This document shows, in pieces, positions 39,730 through 50,431 of a stretch of DNA of 64,000 bases (the first letter of the stretch is position 1; every line of letters starts with the position of its first letter). Origin of the DNA: Pseudomonas saponiphila (GTDB lineage: Bacteria > Pseudomonadota > Gammaproteobacteria > Pseudomonadales > Pseudomonadaceae); assembly GCF_900105185.1 (NCBI RefSeq), contig NZ_FNTJ01000001.1, forward strand, positions 124,001 to 188,000, in the 5' to 3' direction. The notes beneath the pieces are model-generated. The model worked only from the letters and a program-made list of their open reading frames with translations, did not search any database and was not told where the DNA came from. The translations under genes were made by a program, and so were the position numbers.

Positions 39730-40701
39730 TCAAGCTTGTGGCTTGTTGCCGGCGGCTTGCAGCTTGCGCTCGATGGCATCCATCAACTGCGCGCCGATCT
39801 GGGTGCCGAAGGCGTTATCGATCTCACGGATGCAGGTGGGGCTGGTGACGTTGATTTCCGTCAGGTGCTCGCCAATCACATCGAGGCCGACGAACAGCAG
39901 GCCCTTGGCCCGCAGGGTCGGGCCGACCTGGGCGGCAATCCAGCGGTCCTTGTCGCTCAGTGGACGGGCTTCGCCACGACCGCCGGCGGCCAGGTTGCCA
40001 CGGGTTTCACCGGCGGCGGGGATGCGCGCCAGGCAGTAATCCACTGGTTCGCCATCGATCATCAGGATGCGCTTGTCACCGTCCTTGATCGCAGGCAGGT
40101 AGGCCTGGGCCATGATCTGCTGGCTGCCGAGCACGGTCAGGGTTTCCAGGATCACCGACAGGTTCGGGTCGCCGGCGCGGTGGCGGAAGATCGAGGTGCC
40201 GCCCATGCCGTCCAGCGGCTTGAGGATCACGTCGCCATGCTCGGCGGCGAACTCGCGCAATACATCGGCGCGGCGGCTGACCACGGTCGGCGGGGTGCAT
40301 TGCGGGAACAGGGTGGCGAACAGCTTTTCATTGCAGTCGCGCAGGCTCTGGGGCTTGTTGACCACCAGCACGCCGGCGCTTTCGGCTTGTTCCAGCAGGT
40401 AGGTGGAGTAGACGAACTCCATGTCGAACGGCGGGTCCTTGCGCATCAGGATCACGTCCAGATCGCTCAGCGGGCAGTCGATCTCGGCGTCCAGCTCGAA
40501 CCATTTCTCCGGGTTGGCGAACACCTGCAGCGGGCGCATGCGTGCCCGCGCCACGCCGGCGCCCTGATACAGGTCGCGCTGCTCCATATAGAAGAGGGTC
40601 CAGCCGCGCTCCTGGGCGGCCAGCAGCATGGCCAGCGAGCTGTCCTTCTTGTAGGAGATGCTGGCGATAGGGTCCATGACAATCCCGAGGCGAACGCTCA
40701 T
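39730..40701 (-). CDS. gshB: Glutathione synthetase
   Basis: GshB joins gamma-glutamylcysteine and glycine with ATP to give glutathione. The 323-residue ATP-grasp protein has VRLGIVMDPIASISYKKDSSLAML at the start, ILKPLDGMGGTSIFR as part of the ATP site, and INVTSPTCIREID at the end. It is divergent from pilG across 236 bp that must contain both promoters. Confidence 0.96.
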   Translation of the reverse strand: MSVRLGIVMDPIASISYKKDSSLAMLLAAQERGWTLFYMEQRDLYQGAGVARARMRPLQVFANPEKWFELDAEIDCPLSDLDVILMRKDPPFDMEFVYSTYLLEQAESAGVLVVNKPQSLRDCNEKLFATLFPQCTPPTVVSRRADVLREFAAEHGDVILKPLDGMGGTSIFRHRAGDPNLSVILETLTVLGSQQIMAQAYLPAIKDGDKRILMIDGEPVDYCLARIPAAGETRGNLAAGGRGEARPLSDKDRWIAAQVGPTLRAKGLLFVGLDVIGEHLTEINVTSPTCIREIDNAFGTQIGAQLMDAIERKLQAAGNKPQA

Positions 40702-40937
40702 GGGTGGATTCCTTTAAGAAAATGAGTGGGAGCAAGGCAAAAAAAGTGGCGTCAGAGTGGCGCTGACAAGGGCCTGGGTCAAGGAAAAACCACTGCCTGG
40801 CGTGGTCCATAGATTGCAGGGGGGAGAGTGTGCTAAAAAGGCTCGCATGCCGGGCCGAGGCCTTGAAGTTCAAGGGTTTCGAGCCTAGGCCAGCGGTACC
40901 GGATCAAATCATTCGCTGGGGCGATGGCAGAGCAGAT

Positions 40938-41342
40938 ATGGAACAGCATTCCAACGCCTTGAAGGTGATGGTGATCGACGATTCGAAGACGATTCGCCGC
41001 ACGGCCGAAATGCTGTTGAAGAACGTCGGCTGCGAGGTCATTACCGCCGTGGACGGTTTCGAGGCCCTGGCCAAGATCGTCGATCATCATCCCGGCATCA
41101 TCTTCGTCGACATCATGATGCCGCGGCTCGACGGCTATCAGACCTGTGCGCTGGTGAAGAACCACAGCGCGTTCAAGTCCATTCCAGTGATCATGCTGTC
41201 CTCCAAGGATGGCCTGTTCGACAAGGCCAAGGGGCGCATCGTCGGCTCCGACCAGTTTTTGACCAAACCTTTCAGCAAGGAAGAACTGCTGAGCGCAATC
41301 AAGGCCCACGTTCCGGACTTTGTCGCGCTTGCGCCACAGTAG
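40938..41342 (+). CDS. pilG: Twitching motility response regulator PilG
   Basis: The 134-residue single-domain receiver has the acidic pair in VMVIDDSKTIRR, the phospho-acceptor aspartate in IIFVDIMMP at about residue 59, and the lysine in FLTKPF. PilG receives phosphate from ChpA and promotes pilus extension and cAMP synthesis. It is the first gene of the pilGHIJ-chpA-chpC cluster. ATG 40938 gives the family start. Confidence 0.95.
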   Translation: MEQHSNALKVMVIDDSKTIRRTAEMLLKNVGCEVITAVDGFEALAKIVDHHPGIIFVDIMMPRLDGYQTCALVKNHSAFKSIPVIMLSSKDGLFDKAKGRIVGSDQFLTKPFSKEELLSAIKAHVPDFVALAPQ

Positions 41343-41399
41343 ACACGCACAATGGCGTCCGGCCCGCGGGCCGGACGCCCATACCGTATGGGGAAGACC

Positions 41400-41765
41400 A
41401 TGGCTCGTATTCTGATCGTCGATGACTCGCCGACTGAAATGTACAAACTCACCGGCATGCTGGAAAAGCACGGCCATGAAGTGCTCAAGGCCGAGAACGG
41501 CGCCGATGGCGTGGCCCTGGCCCGGGAAGAAAAACCCGACGCGGTGCTGATGGACATCGTCATGCCCGGCCTCAACGGCTTCCAGGCCACCCGCCAGTTG
41601 ACCAAGGACGCCGAGACCAGCCATATCCCGGTAATCATCATCACCACCAAGGATCAGGAAACCGACAAGGTCTGGGGCACTCGCCAGGGCGCCAAGGACT
41701 ACCTGACCAAGCCGGTGGACGAAGAAACCCTGATCAAGACCCTGAACAGCGTCCTGGCCGGCTGA
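41400..41765 (+). CDS. pilH: Twitching motility response regulator PilH
   Basis: The 121-residue receiver has ILIVDDSPTEMYKLTGML, phospho-acceptor aspartate in AVLMDIVMPGLNGF at about residue 52, and the lysine in YLTKPVDEETL. PilH opposes PilG in controlling pilus retraction and cAMP. It is 57 bp after pilG; pilI follows after 10 bp. Confidence 0.95.
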   Translation: MARILIVDDSPTEMYKLTGMLEKHGHEVLKAENGADGVALAREEKPDAVLMDIVMPGLNGFQATRQLTKDAETSHIPVIIITTKDQETDKVWGTRQGAKDYLTKPVDEETLIKTLNSVLAG

Positions 41766-41775
41766 TCGCCCGGCC

Positions 41776-42315
41776 ATGAGCGAAACCCAGACCGCCTTCG
41801 AGCTGCTGCTGGAAATCGACCAGCGCTGTCGCCTGCTGGCCGCCGACCTGCCGTCCCAGGAAACCCGCCAGCACGGCTGGAGCGGTATCGGCTTTCGCCT
41901 CGGGGAGCACTGGTACGTGGCCGCCATGGGCGAAATCAGCGAAGTGCTGCACGAGCCGCGCTACACCCTGCTGCCCGGGGTCAAGCCCTGGGTCAGGGGC
42001 GTGGCCAACCTGCGCGGGCGGCTGCTGCCGATCATGGACCTGTGCGCCTTCTTCGGTCATGAGCTGTCGCCCCTGCGCAAGCAGCGGCGGGTGCTGGTGG
42101 TGGAGTACAAGGAGCTGTTCGCCGGCCTGCTGGTGGATGAAGTGGCGGGCCTCAAGCATTTCGCCCAGGACAGTCTGGAGCCCGGCCCCGGCGACTTTGC
42201 CATTGCGGCGATCAGCCCCTACCTGCAGGGGCAGTTTCGCAGCGACCAGCTCTGGCAGGTCTTCAGCCCCTTCGCCCTGGCCCGCTCGCCGGCGTTCCTG
42301 GAGGTGGCGGCGTGA
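41776..42315 (+). CDS. pilI: CheW-like adaptor PilI
   Basis: The 179-residue protein is a CheW-domain adaptor that couples the receptor PilJ to the kinase ChpA. It has VAAMGEISEVLHEP and VKPWVRGVANLRGRLLPIMDLCAFFG, the CheW core. A 139-bp gap follows before pilJ, in which I see nothing clear. Confidence 0.93.
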   Translation: MSETQTAFELLLEIDQRCRLLAADLPSQETRQHGWSGIGFRLGEHWYVAAMGEISEVLHEPRYTLLPGVKPWVRGVANLRGRLLPIMDLCAFFGHELSPLRKQRRVLVVEYKELFAGLLVDEVAGLKHFAQDSLEPGPGDFAIAAISPYLQGQFRSDQLWQVFSPFALARSPAFLEVAA

Positions 42316-42454
42316 GCTTCGCCCGGTCCCGCTTGCCCAGCGTTCGCTGTACCCCGGCCAGCCCTGCTGCCCTGGTTCCATCCATGCTGCCCGAGCGTTG
42401 CGCGCGCCCCGGGCTCCTGAAAGCGGGATCGCCCGCTCGTCACAGGCCTGATCG

Positions 42455-44518
42455 ATGACCAAAGCCAAAACCGGCAAGCCCCTGGAAGGCTCCCGCAGTC
42501 GCTCGCAGATCATCGTGCTGTTCATCGCACTGATCGTGTTCATCATGCTGCTGTTCGCCAACTTCGCTTACCTGAACACCCAGGCCACCTACGACAAGCA
42601 GTACATCGGCCACGCCGGCGAGTTGCGAGTGCTGTCCCAGCGCATCGCCAAGAATGCCACCGAAGCGGCGGCCGGCAAGGCCGCAGCGTTCAAGCTGCTG
42701 GGGGATGCGCGCAACGACTTTGCCCAGCGCTGGAGCTACCTGAAGAAGGGCGACCCGGCTACCGGCCTGCCCGGGGCGCCGGTGGTGCTGCGCCAGGAAA
42801 TGCGCGCCGTGCAGCTGGACTGGGAGAAACTGCTGAAGAACGCCGATGTCATCCTCGGCAGCGAGCAGACGGTGCTGTCCCTGCATCAAGTGGCGGCGAC
42901 CCTGGCGGAAACCGTGCCCCAGTTGCAGGTGGAATACGAGAAGGTGGTGGAGATCCTGCTGCAGCGCGGCGCGCCGGCCGCCCAGGTGGCCATGGCCCAG
43001 CGCCAGTCGCTGCTGGCCGAGCGGATTCTCGGGGCGGTCAACACGGTGCTGGCCGGCGACGAAAATGCGGTCCAGGCCGCCGACGCCTTTGGCCGGGATG
43101 CCGCGCGCTTTGGCCAGGTCCTCAACGGCATGCTGCAGGGCAACCCAGGCTTGAAGATCAGCCAGGTCGAAGACCCGGACGCCCGGGCCCGGCTGTCGGA
43201 GATTTCCGAGTTGTTCGAGTTCGTCTCCGGTTCCGTGGATGAGATCCTCGAAACTTCCCCCGAGCTGTTCCAGGTCCGAGAATCGGCGAGCAACATCTTC
43301 AGCCTGTCCCAGACCTTGCTGGACGAAGCCTCGCTGCTGGCCACCGGCTTCGAGAACCTGGCCGGCAGCCGCAAGCTGGACACCATCGGCGGTTATGTCC
43401 TGGGCCTGCTGGCCCTGGCTTCGATCATCCTCATCGGCCTGGTGATGGTCCGCGAAACCAACCGCCAGCTGCGGGAAACCGCCGAGAAGAACGAGCGCAA
43501 CCAGAACGCGATCATGCGCCTGCTGGACGAGATCGAAGACCTGGCCGACGGCGACCTGACGGTGACCGCCTCGGTCACCGAGGACTTCACCGGGACCATC
43601 GCCGACTCCATCAACTATTCCGTCGACCAGCTGCGCGACCTGGTGGCCACCATCAACCTCACGGCGGGCCAGGTGGCCGGCGCGGTGCAGGAAACCCAGG
43701 CCACCGCCATGCAACTGGCCGAAGCCTCCGAGCACCAGGCCCAGCAGATTTCCGAAGCCTCCACGGCGATCAACGAGATGGCCCAGTCCATCGATCAGGT
43801 GTCGGCCAACGCCGCCGAGTCGTCGGCGGTGGCCGAGCGCTCGGTGGAGATCGCCAACAAGGGCAACGAGGTGGTGCACAACACCATTCACGGCATGGAC
43901 AACATCCGCGAGCAGATCCAGGACACCGCCAAGCGCATCAAGCGCCTGGGCGAGTCCTCTCAGGAAATCGGCGACATTGTCAGCCTGATCGACGACATCG
44001 CCGACCAGACCAACATCCTCGCCCTCAACGCGGCGATCCAGGCCTCCATGGCCGGCGATGCCGGACGCGGTTTCGCCGTGGTGGCCGACGAAGTGCAGCG
44101 GCTGGCGGAGCGCTCCTCGGCGGCCACGCGGCAGATCGAGACTCTGGTACGGGCGATCCAGACCGACACCAACGAAGCGGTGATCTCCATGGAGCAGACC
44201 ACCACCGAAGTGGTGCGCGGCGCGCGCCTGGCCCAGGACGCGGGGGTGGCCCTGGAAGAGATCGAAGGCGTGTCCAAGACCCTGGCGGCGCTGATCCAGA
44301 GCATCTCCAACGCGGCCCAGCAGCAGACCACGTCGGCCGGGCAGATCTCCCTGACTATGAACGTGATCCAGCAGATCACCTCGCAAACCTCGTCCGGCTC
44401 CACCGCGACCGCCGAGAGCATCGGCAACCTGGCGAAAATGGCCAGCCAGCTGCGCCGCTCGGTATCCGGCTTCACCTTGCCGGCTACCCGGGCCCCGGCC
44501 CCGAATGACAATCGCTGA
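42455..44518 (+). CDS. pilJ: Methyl-accepting chemotaxis receptor PilJ
   Basis: The 687-residue receptor has two membrane segments (about residues 18-40 and 310-332) enclosing a periplasmic domain with two PilJ-type helical modules. A HAMP-like region containing [12 protein letters not shown] follows, then a signalling domain with the hairpin tip [42 protein letters not shown]. In P. aeruginosa PilJ senses surface contact through pilin. Potential methylation helices exist but no cognate methyltransferase gene is nearby. Confidence 0.95.
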   Translation: MTKAKTGKPLEGSRSRSQIIVLFIALIVFIMLLFANFAYLNTQATYDKQYIGHAGELRVLSQRIAKNATEAAAGKAAAFKLLGDARNDFAQRWSYLKKGDPATGLPGAPVVLRQEMRAVQLDWEKLLKNADVILGSEQTVLSLHQVAATLAETVPQLQVEYEKVVEILLQRGAPAAQVAMAQRQSLLAERILGAVNTVLAGDENAVQAADAFGRDAARFGQVLNGMLQGNPGLKISQVEDPDARARLSEISELFEFVSGSVDEILETSPELFQVRESASNIFSLSQTLLDEASLLATGFENLAGSRKLDTIGGYVLGLLALASIILIGLVMVRETNRQLRETAEKNERNQNAIMRLLDEIEDLADGDLTVTASVTEDFTGTIADSINYSVDQLRDLVATINLTAGQVAGAVQETQATAMQLAEASEHQAQQISEASTAINEMAQSIDQVSANAAESSAVAERSVEIANKGNEVVHNTIHGMDNIREQIQDTAKRIKRLGESSQEIGDIVSLIDDIADQTNILALNAAIQASMAGDAGRGFAVVADEVQRLAERSSAATRQIETLVRAIQTDTNEAVISMEQTTTEVVRGARLAQDAGVALEEIEGVSKTLAALIQSISNAAQQQTTSAGQISLTMNVIQQITSQTSSGSTATAESIGNLAKMASQLRRSVSGFTLPATRAPAPNDNR

Positions 44519-44542
44519 CGCAAGGCTTTGACGGGAGTGGTG

Positions 44543-47500
44543 ATGGTGGACCGGCATGACTATGTGGCCCTGGAATGGGTCAAGGGCGAAATTGCCGAAA
44601 CCTTGAAGCAGGCGCATCAGGCGTTGGAACACCTGGCGGATGACCCCCAGGACCCGGATGCCCTCGGCCAGTGCCAGGCGGGGATCCACCAGGTCCATGG
44701 CAGCCTGCAGATGGTGGAGTTCTACGGTGCCGCGCTGCTGGCCGAGGAAATGGAAAAGCTCGCCCAGGCCCTGCAGCAGAACCGCGTGGCCCAGCGCGAC
44801 GAAGCCCTGCGCCTGCTGCGCCAGGCCATCGGCCAACTGCCCCAGTACCTGGACCGGGTGCAGAGTGCCCGCCGCGACCTGCCCCTGGTGGTGCTGCCGC
44901 TGCTCAACGATCTACGCAGTGCCCGGGGCGAAGGCCTGCTCTCGGAAACCAGCCTGTTCAGCCCGCAACTGCCCAGCCTGCCGCCCCTGTCCGACAAGGC
45001 CCTGGCGGCTCTGGAGCCGCTGGAGTTTCCCACCCAGATGCGCAAGTTGCGGCACCTGCTGCAAACCGCGCTGGTGGACCTGCTGCGCGAGCAGGACGCC
45101 GAACACTGCCTGGGCCACATGGCCAAGGTCTTCGAACGCCTGGAGGCGCTGTGCCAGGACGCGCCGCTAGCGCCCTTGTGGCACATCGCCTCGGCCCTGG
45201 TGGAAGGCATGCGCCAGGGTGTGATCGCCAACAGCCCGGCGGTGCGCAGCCTGCTCAAGGACGCCGACAAGGAACTCAAGCGCCTGCTGGAACAGGGCAT
45301 GCCCGGGATCAACCAGGCCGCGCCCGATGAGTTGCTCAAGAGCCTGCTGTTCTACATCGCCAAGGCGCGCCATCCCACCCCATTGATGCTGACCATGAAA
45401 GAACGTTACGGACTGGACGACGCGCTGCCCGACAGCGCGGTGGTGGACGAGGAACGGGCCCGCCTGGCCGGGCCCGACCGCGATGCCATGCGCTCGGTGC
45501 TGACCGCGGTGTGCGACGGCCTGGTGCGGGTCAAGGAGCGCCTCGACCTGTTCGTGCGCAGCGACCGCCAGCATACCGGTGACCTGGACAGCCTGTTGTC
45601 GCCCTTGCGGCAGATCGCCGACACCCTGGCGGTGCTGGGTTTCGGCCAGCCACGCAAGGTGATCATCGACCAGTTGGCGGTGGTCCAGAGCCTGGTCCAG
45701 GGCCAGCGCGCGCCGGACGACGCGGTGTTGATGGATGTGGCCGGGGCCTTGTTGTATGTCGAGGCGACCCTGGCCGGGATGGTCGGCACCGTGGAGCCGG
45801 AAAGTCCCGAGGACAGCCGCCTGCCCACCACCGACCTGACCCAGATCCATCAGTTGGTGATTCAGGAAGCCCTGGTCTGCCTGCGTCAGGCCAAGGACCT
45901 GATCGGCGAGTGCATCGAGGCCGACTGGGAACGCGAGCAACTGGTGTCGGTGCCCGAGCTGCTGACCCAAGTGCGCGGCGCGCTGGCGATGATCCCGCTG
46001 CCCCGTGCCGCGAGCCTGATGGAGGCTTGCAATCGCTTCATCACGCAACAGCTGCTGCTGGATTTGCCCCGGCCGGACTGGCGGCAGCTGGATCACCTGG
46101 CGGATGTGATCACCAGCCTGGAGTACTACCTGGAGCGCTTGAAGGAGGATCACCAGGCGCCGGGGGAGAAGTTTCTCGACCTGGCGGAACAGGGCCTGAC
46201 GGCCCTGGGACATGCCCCCGTGGCGCAAGCGCCATTGCCGGAGCGGCCTCCGAGCGCTGGCGAGGCGCTGCCGGTGTCCCAGGCGGCGGACGAGCCCCGG
46301 CCGGCCCAGTCTCTGGCCGATGCGCTGGCAGCCCCGGTGTCGGCCCTCAACCCGCCGGCCCTGATCACCCCCGGCAGCCTGCTGCCACCGCCGGTGGACG
46401 AAGAGCCGGTCGACGATGAGCTGCGGGAAGTCTTCCTCGAAGAAACCGAGGAAGTGCTCGACGTGCTCCGCGAATACCTGCCGCGCTGGACGGCTGAGCC
46501 CCAGGGCCAGGCCGCCCTGAGCGAGCTGCGTCGGGCCTTTCACACCCTCAAGGGCAGCGGGCGCATGGTGCGTGCCCTGGTTCTGGGGGAGCTGGCCTGG
46601 GCCGTGGAAAACCTGCTCAACCGGGTGCTGGAGCACAGCCTTGCCCCCAGCGCCGAAGTCCGCCAACTGGTGGCCGACACCCTGCAACTGCTGCCGGAGC
46701 TGATCGGCGAATTCGCTGCCCGGGCCCAGCGCCAGCGCGATGATGTCGACCGCCTGGCCGCCCGCGCCCATGCCCTGGCCAAAGGTGCCGAGGTCGGCGC
46801 CGCTCCTGAAGGCCAGGCCCTGGACCCGCAGTTGCTGGAGATCTTCCGCGCCGAAGCCCAGACCCACCTGGACAGCATCCAGCTCTTTCTCGAACGGGCC
46901 GCCGAGCACCTGCCGCTGCAGGCCAGCGATGAACTGCAGCGGGCCTTGCATACCCTCAAGGGCAGCGCCTCCATGGCCGGGGTGCTGCCGATGGCCGAGC
47001 TGGCCGGGCCCTTCGATCAACTGGCCCGGGAATACCGGGCCCACCTGATTCCCCTGGACCTGGACGAAGTCGAGCTGCTGCTGGAAGCCGAAGGCCTGCT
47101 GCGTCGTGGGTTGCGGCAACTGGACAGCGATCCGCTGGCGCCCATCGACGGTGCCCGCTCGCTGGTGGGGCGCGCCCTGGCACTGCTCGGCGAACGCCTG
47201 GACAGCCTGCTCAACGCCCCGGACGCGGCGCCCCGGGCCAAGCGCGATCCTCAGTTGATCAGCAACTTCCTGGCCCAGGGCATGGACATCCTGCTGGACG
47301 CCGACAGCCTGCTGCGGCGCTGGCAGCAGCACCCCGGCGAGCGCCAGGAACTCAGTGCCTTGCTGGACGAACTGACCACCCTCGGTGAAGGCGCGCACCT
47401 GGCCGACCTGCACCCGGTGGATGAACTCTGCGAAGCCCTGCTCGACCTCTACGGCGCGGTGGAGGAGAGTAGCCTGGCGGTCAGCGAGCGCTTCTTCCAC

Positions 47501-50431
47501 GAGGCGGAAAGCGCCCACGAGGCGTTACTCAACATGCTCGACGAACTGGCCGCAGGCCAGGAAGTCAGCCCCTGTGCGGAGCGCGTTCAGGCCCTGCGCG
47601 ATTTGCTGCACGAAGGCCTGGATCCGGGTGCCACCGGCCTGATCAAGAGCGATGGCAGTCGAGCCTTGAGCATCAGTGAACTGGGAGCGGCCACCGCGCG
47701 CCTGGCGCAGACGGACGCAGACACGGAGATTGTCGACATCTTCCTCGAAGAGGCGGTGGACCTCCTGGAAAGCGCCGATCAGGCCCTGCAACGGTGGTTG
47801 GCGGACCCGGAAAACGGCGCGCCGCTGTCCTCCCTGCAACGGGACCTGCACACCCTCAAGGGAGGGGCGCGGATGGCCGAAGTGACGCCAGTGGCGGAGC
47901 TGGCCCAGGAGCTGGAGTCGCTGTACGAGGGCCTGGTGGACCGGCGCTACAGCTACAGCCAGCACCTGGGCCTGCTGTTGCGCGGCAGTCATGAACAACT
48001 GGCGTTGCTGCTGCATCAACTGCAGAGCGCACGGCCCCTGGACGATTCCCGGGCTCAGGTCGAAGCCGTGCGCGCCTACCGGCAGCAGGCGGCCAGCCCC
48101 GCCGACACGGCCGAGAGCGCGCCCTCCCAGGACAGCTCGGCCCAGGATCCGGAGCTGCTGGAGATCTTCCTCGAAGAAGGCTTCGACATCATCGACAGTT
48201 CCGCCGCGGCCCTGGCCCGCTGGCAGGCCGACCCCCAGGCGCGCCAGGAAGTGGAAACCCTGCTGCGCGACCTGCACACCCTCAAGGGTGGGGCGCGGAT
48301 GGTGGAAATCGCCCCCATCGGTGACCTGGCCCATGAGCTGGAGTTTCTCTTCGAAGGCTTGTCCGCCGGGCTGCTGCAACCCAGCCCGGCGTTGTTCACC
48401 CTGCTGCAGAAAAGCCACGACCGCCTGGCGCAGATGCTCGATGCGGCCCGCGCCGGGCAACCCATCGAGCCGGCACAGAAGCTGCTCGAAGCGATCCACG
48501 ACCTGAGCCACCCGCGCGTGCCGACCGGCCCTGGGGTGCCAGCGCCGTTGCCGGCGGGCAAGCCGGAACCGGCGGCCGCCGCGGAGGCCGCGGTGGCGGG
48601 CGACATGGTCAAGGTGTCGGCGGAACTGCTGGACGATCTGGTGAACCTGGCCGGGGAGACTTCGATCTTCCGGGGGCGCATCGAGCAGCAGGTCAACGAT
48701 GCCCGGGTGGCCCTCGGCGAAATGGAAACCACCATCGAACGCATGCGTGACCAACTGCGGCGCCTGGACACCGAAACCCAGGGGCGCATCCTCAGTCGCC
48801 AGCAAGTGGAGGCCGAGCGCCTGGGCTACGAGGAGTTCGACCCGCTGGAAATGGACCGGCATTCGCAGTTGCAGCAGTTGTCCCGGGCCCTGTTCGAGTC
48901 GGCCTCGGACCTGCTGGACCTCAAGGAAACCCTCGACCGGCGCAACCACGACGCCGAGAACCTGTTGCAGCAGCAGGGACGGATCAACACCGAGTTGCAA
49001 GAAGGCCTGATGCGCACGCGCATGGTGCCTTTCGAGCGCATGGTGCCCAGGCTCAAGCGCATCGTGCGCCAGGTGGCCGAAGAGCTGGGCAAGGACGTGG
49101 AGTTCGTGGTGGGCAACGCCGAAGGGGAAATGGACCGCAACGTTCTCGAACGCATGGTCGCGCCCCTGGAGCACATGTTGCGCAATGCCGTGGATCACGG
49201 CCTGGAGGCCGCCGACGTGCGCCGCGCCGCGGGCAAGCCGCCCCGGGGGCGGATCAGCCTCGACCTGTCCCGGGAAGGCGGCGACATCATCTTCGACATG
49301 CGCGACGACGGCGCCGGGGTGCCCCTGGAAGCCGTGCGCGCCAAGGCCATCAAGCGCGGCCTGCTGGATCCCCAGGCGCAGATCAGCGACCGCGAAGTGC
49401 TGCAATTCATCATGCAGCCGGGGTTTTCCACCGCCGAGAAAATCACCCAGATTTCCGGACGCGGGGTGGGCATGGACGTGGTCCATGAAGAGGTGCGGCA
49501 GCTGGGCGGCAGCATGAGCATCGACTCGATTGCCGGCCAGGGCGTGCATTTTCGCATTCGCCTGCCCTTCACCGTCTCGGTCAACCGGGCGTTGATGGTG
49601 CAGTGCGCCGATGAGCAATACGCGATTCCGCTGAACACCGTCGAAGGCATCGTCCGAGTCCTGCCCGGGGAACTGGACGGCTATTACCAGCTCGACCCGC
49701 CGCGCTATGAATACGCGGGGCAGGTGTATGACCTGTGCTACCTGGGGGAGTTGCTGCACACCGTGCCGCGCCCGAAACTGCTGGGCCAGGTGCTGCCGCT
49801 GCCGGTGCTGCTGGTGCACTGCAACGAACAGCGCATTGCCGTGCAGGTGGATGTCACGGCCGGCACCCGGGAAATCGTGGTCAAGAGCCTGGGGCCGCAG
49901 TTCGCGGCGGTGCAGGGGCTGTCGGGGGCGACCATTCTCGGCGACGGCCGGGTGGTGCTGATTCTTGATCTGCTGGCGCACATCCGCGCGTTGCAGCTCC
50001 AGGCACCGCGTCCGGGGCCGAGCGGTGAGGCCGCGGCCGCCGAAGTCCAGTTGCCCCGGCCGATGCTGGTGCTGGTGGTGGACGACTCGGTCACCGTGCG
50101 CAAGGTCACCAGCCGTCTGCTGGAGCGTCATGGCATGAACGTGCTCACCGCCAAGGATGGGGTCGACGCCATGACGCTGTTGGCCGAGCACACCCCGGAC
50201 CTGATGCTGCTGGACATCGAGATGCCGCGCATGGACGGCTTCGAAGTGGCGATCCAGGTACGCAACGACCCGCGCCTGCAGCACTTGCCGATCATCATGA
50301 TCACCTCCCGTACCGGGCAGAAACACCGCGACCGGGCCATGGCCATCGGGGTCAACGATTACCTCGGCAAGCCCTATCAAGAATCGGTGCTGCTGGAAAG
50401 CATCGCCCTGTGGAGCAAGCCCCATGCTTGA
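44543..50431 (+). CDS. chpA: Hybrid histidine kinase ChpA (multi-Hpt CheA)
   Basis: The 1962-residue protein is the CheA-type kinase of the twitching chemosensory system. An N-terminal FimL-like region (about 1-550) is followed by four Hpt domains with HTLKG at about residues 666, 802, 1102 and 1245, and a degenerate one near 950 that has lost its histidine. Then come a dimerisation/ATPase domain (N box LEHMLRNAVDHGLE at about 1540, GRGVGMDVV), a CheW domain (about 1670-1815) and a receiver with aspartate at about 1891. TTG 44528 is in frame, but GGGAG sits correctly for ATG 44543. P. aeruginosa ChpA is much longer (about 2470). It overlaps chpC by 8 bp. Confidence 0.95.
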   Translation: MVDRHDYVALEWVKGEIAETLKQAHQALEHLADDPQDPDALGQCQAGIHQVHGSLQMVEFYGAALLAEEMEKLAQALQQNRVAQRDEALRLLRQAIGQLPQYLDRVQSARRDLPLVVLPLLNDLRSARGEGLLSETSLFSPQLPSLPPLSDKALAALEPLEFPTQMRKLRHLLQTALVDLLREQDAEHCLGHMAKVFERLEALCQDAPLAPLWHIASALVEGMRQGVIANSPAVRSLLKDADKELKRLLEQGMPGINQAAPDELLKSLLFYIAKARHPTPLMLTMKERYGLDDALPDSAVVDEERARLAGPDRDAMRSVLTAVCDGLVRVKERLDLFVRSDRQHTGDLDSLLSPLRQIADTLAVLGFGQPRKVIIDQLAVVQSLVQGQRAPDDAVLMDVAGALLYVEATLAGMVGTVEPESPEDSRLPTTDLTQIHQLVIQEALVCLRQAKDLIGECIEADWEREQLVSVPELLTQVRGALAMIPLPRAASLMEACNRFITQQLLLDLPRPDWRQLDHLADVITSLEYYLERLKEDHQAPGEKFLDLAEQGLTALGHAPVAQAPLPERPPSAGEALPVSQAADEPRPAQSLADALAAPVSALNPPALITPGSLLPPPVDEEPVDDELREVFLEETEEVLDVLREYLPRWTAEPQGQAALSELRRAFHTLKGSGRMVRALVLGELAWAVENLLNRVLEHSLAPSAEVRQLVADTLQLLPELIGEFAARAQRQRDDVDRLAARAHALAKGAEVGAAPEGQALDPQLLEIFRAEAQTHLDSIQLFLERAAEHLPLQASDELQRALHTLKGSASMAGVLPMAELAGPFDQLAREYRAHLIPLDLDEVELLLEAEGLLRRGLRQLDSDPLAPIDGARSLVGRALALLGERLDSLLNAPDAAPRAKRDPQLISNFLAQGMDILLDADSLLRRWQQHPGERQELSALLDELTTLGEGAHLADLHPVDELCEALLDLYGAVEESSLAVSERFFHEAESAHEALLNMLDELAAGQEVSPCAERVQALRDLLHEGLDPGATGLIKSDGSRALSISELGAATARLAQTDADTEIVDIFLEEAVDLLESADQALQRWLADPENGAPLSSLQRDLHTLKGGARMAEVTPVAELAQELESLYEGLVDRRYSYSQHLGLLLRGSHEQLALLLHQLQSARPLDDSRAQVEAVRAYRQQAASPADTAESAPSQDSSAQDPELLEIFLEEGFDIIDSSAAALARWQADPQARQEVETLLRDLHTLKGGARMVEIAPIGDLAHELEFLFEGLSAGLLQPSPALFTLLQKSHDRLAQMLDAARAGQPIEPAQKLLEAIHDLSHPRVPTGPGVPAPLPAGKPEPAAAAEAAVAGDMVKVSAELLDDLVNLAGETSIFRGRIEQQVNDARVALGEMETTIERMRDQLRRLDTETQGRILSRQQVEAERLGYEEFDPLEMDRHSQLQQLSRALFESASDLLDLKETLDRRNHDAENLLQQQGRINTELQEGLMRTRMVPFERMVPRLKRIVRQVAEELGKDVEFVVGNAEGEMDRNVLERMVAPLEHMLRNAVDHGLEAADVRRAAGKPPRGRISLDLSREGGDIIFDMRDDGAGVPLEAVRAKAIKRGLLDPQAQISDREVLQFIMQPGFSTAEKITQISGRGVGMDVVHEEVRQLGGSMSIDSIAGQGVHFRIRLPFTVSVNRALMVQCADEQYAIPLNTVEGIVRVLPGELDGYYQLDPPRYEYAGQVYDLCYLGELLHTVPRPKLLGQVLPLPVLLVHCNEQRIAVQVDVTAGTREIVVKSLGPQFAAVQGLSGATILGDGRVVLILDLLAHIRALQLQAPRPGPSGEAAAAEVQLPRPMLVLVVDDSVTVRKVTSRLLERHGMNVLTAKDGVDAMTLLAEHTPDLMLLDIEMPRMDGFEVAIQVRNDPRLQHLPIIMITSRTGQKHRDRAMAIGVNDYLGKPYQESVLLESIALWSKPHA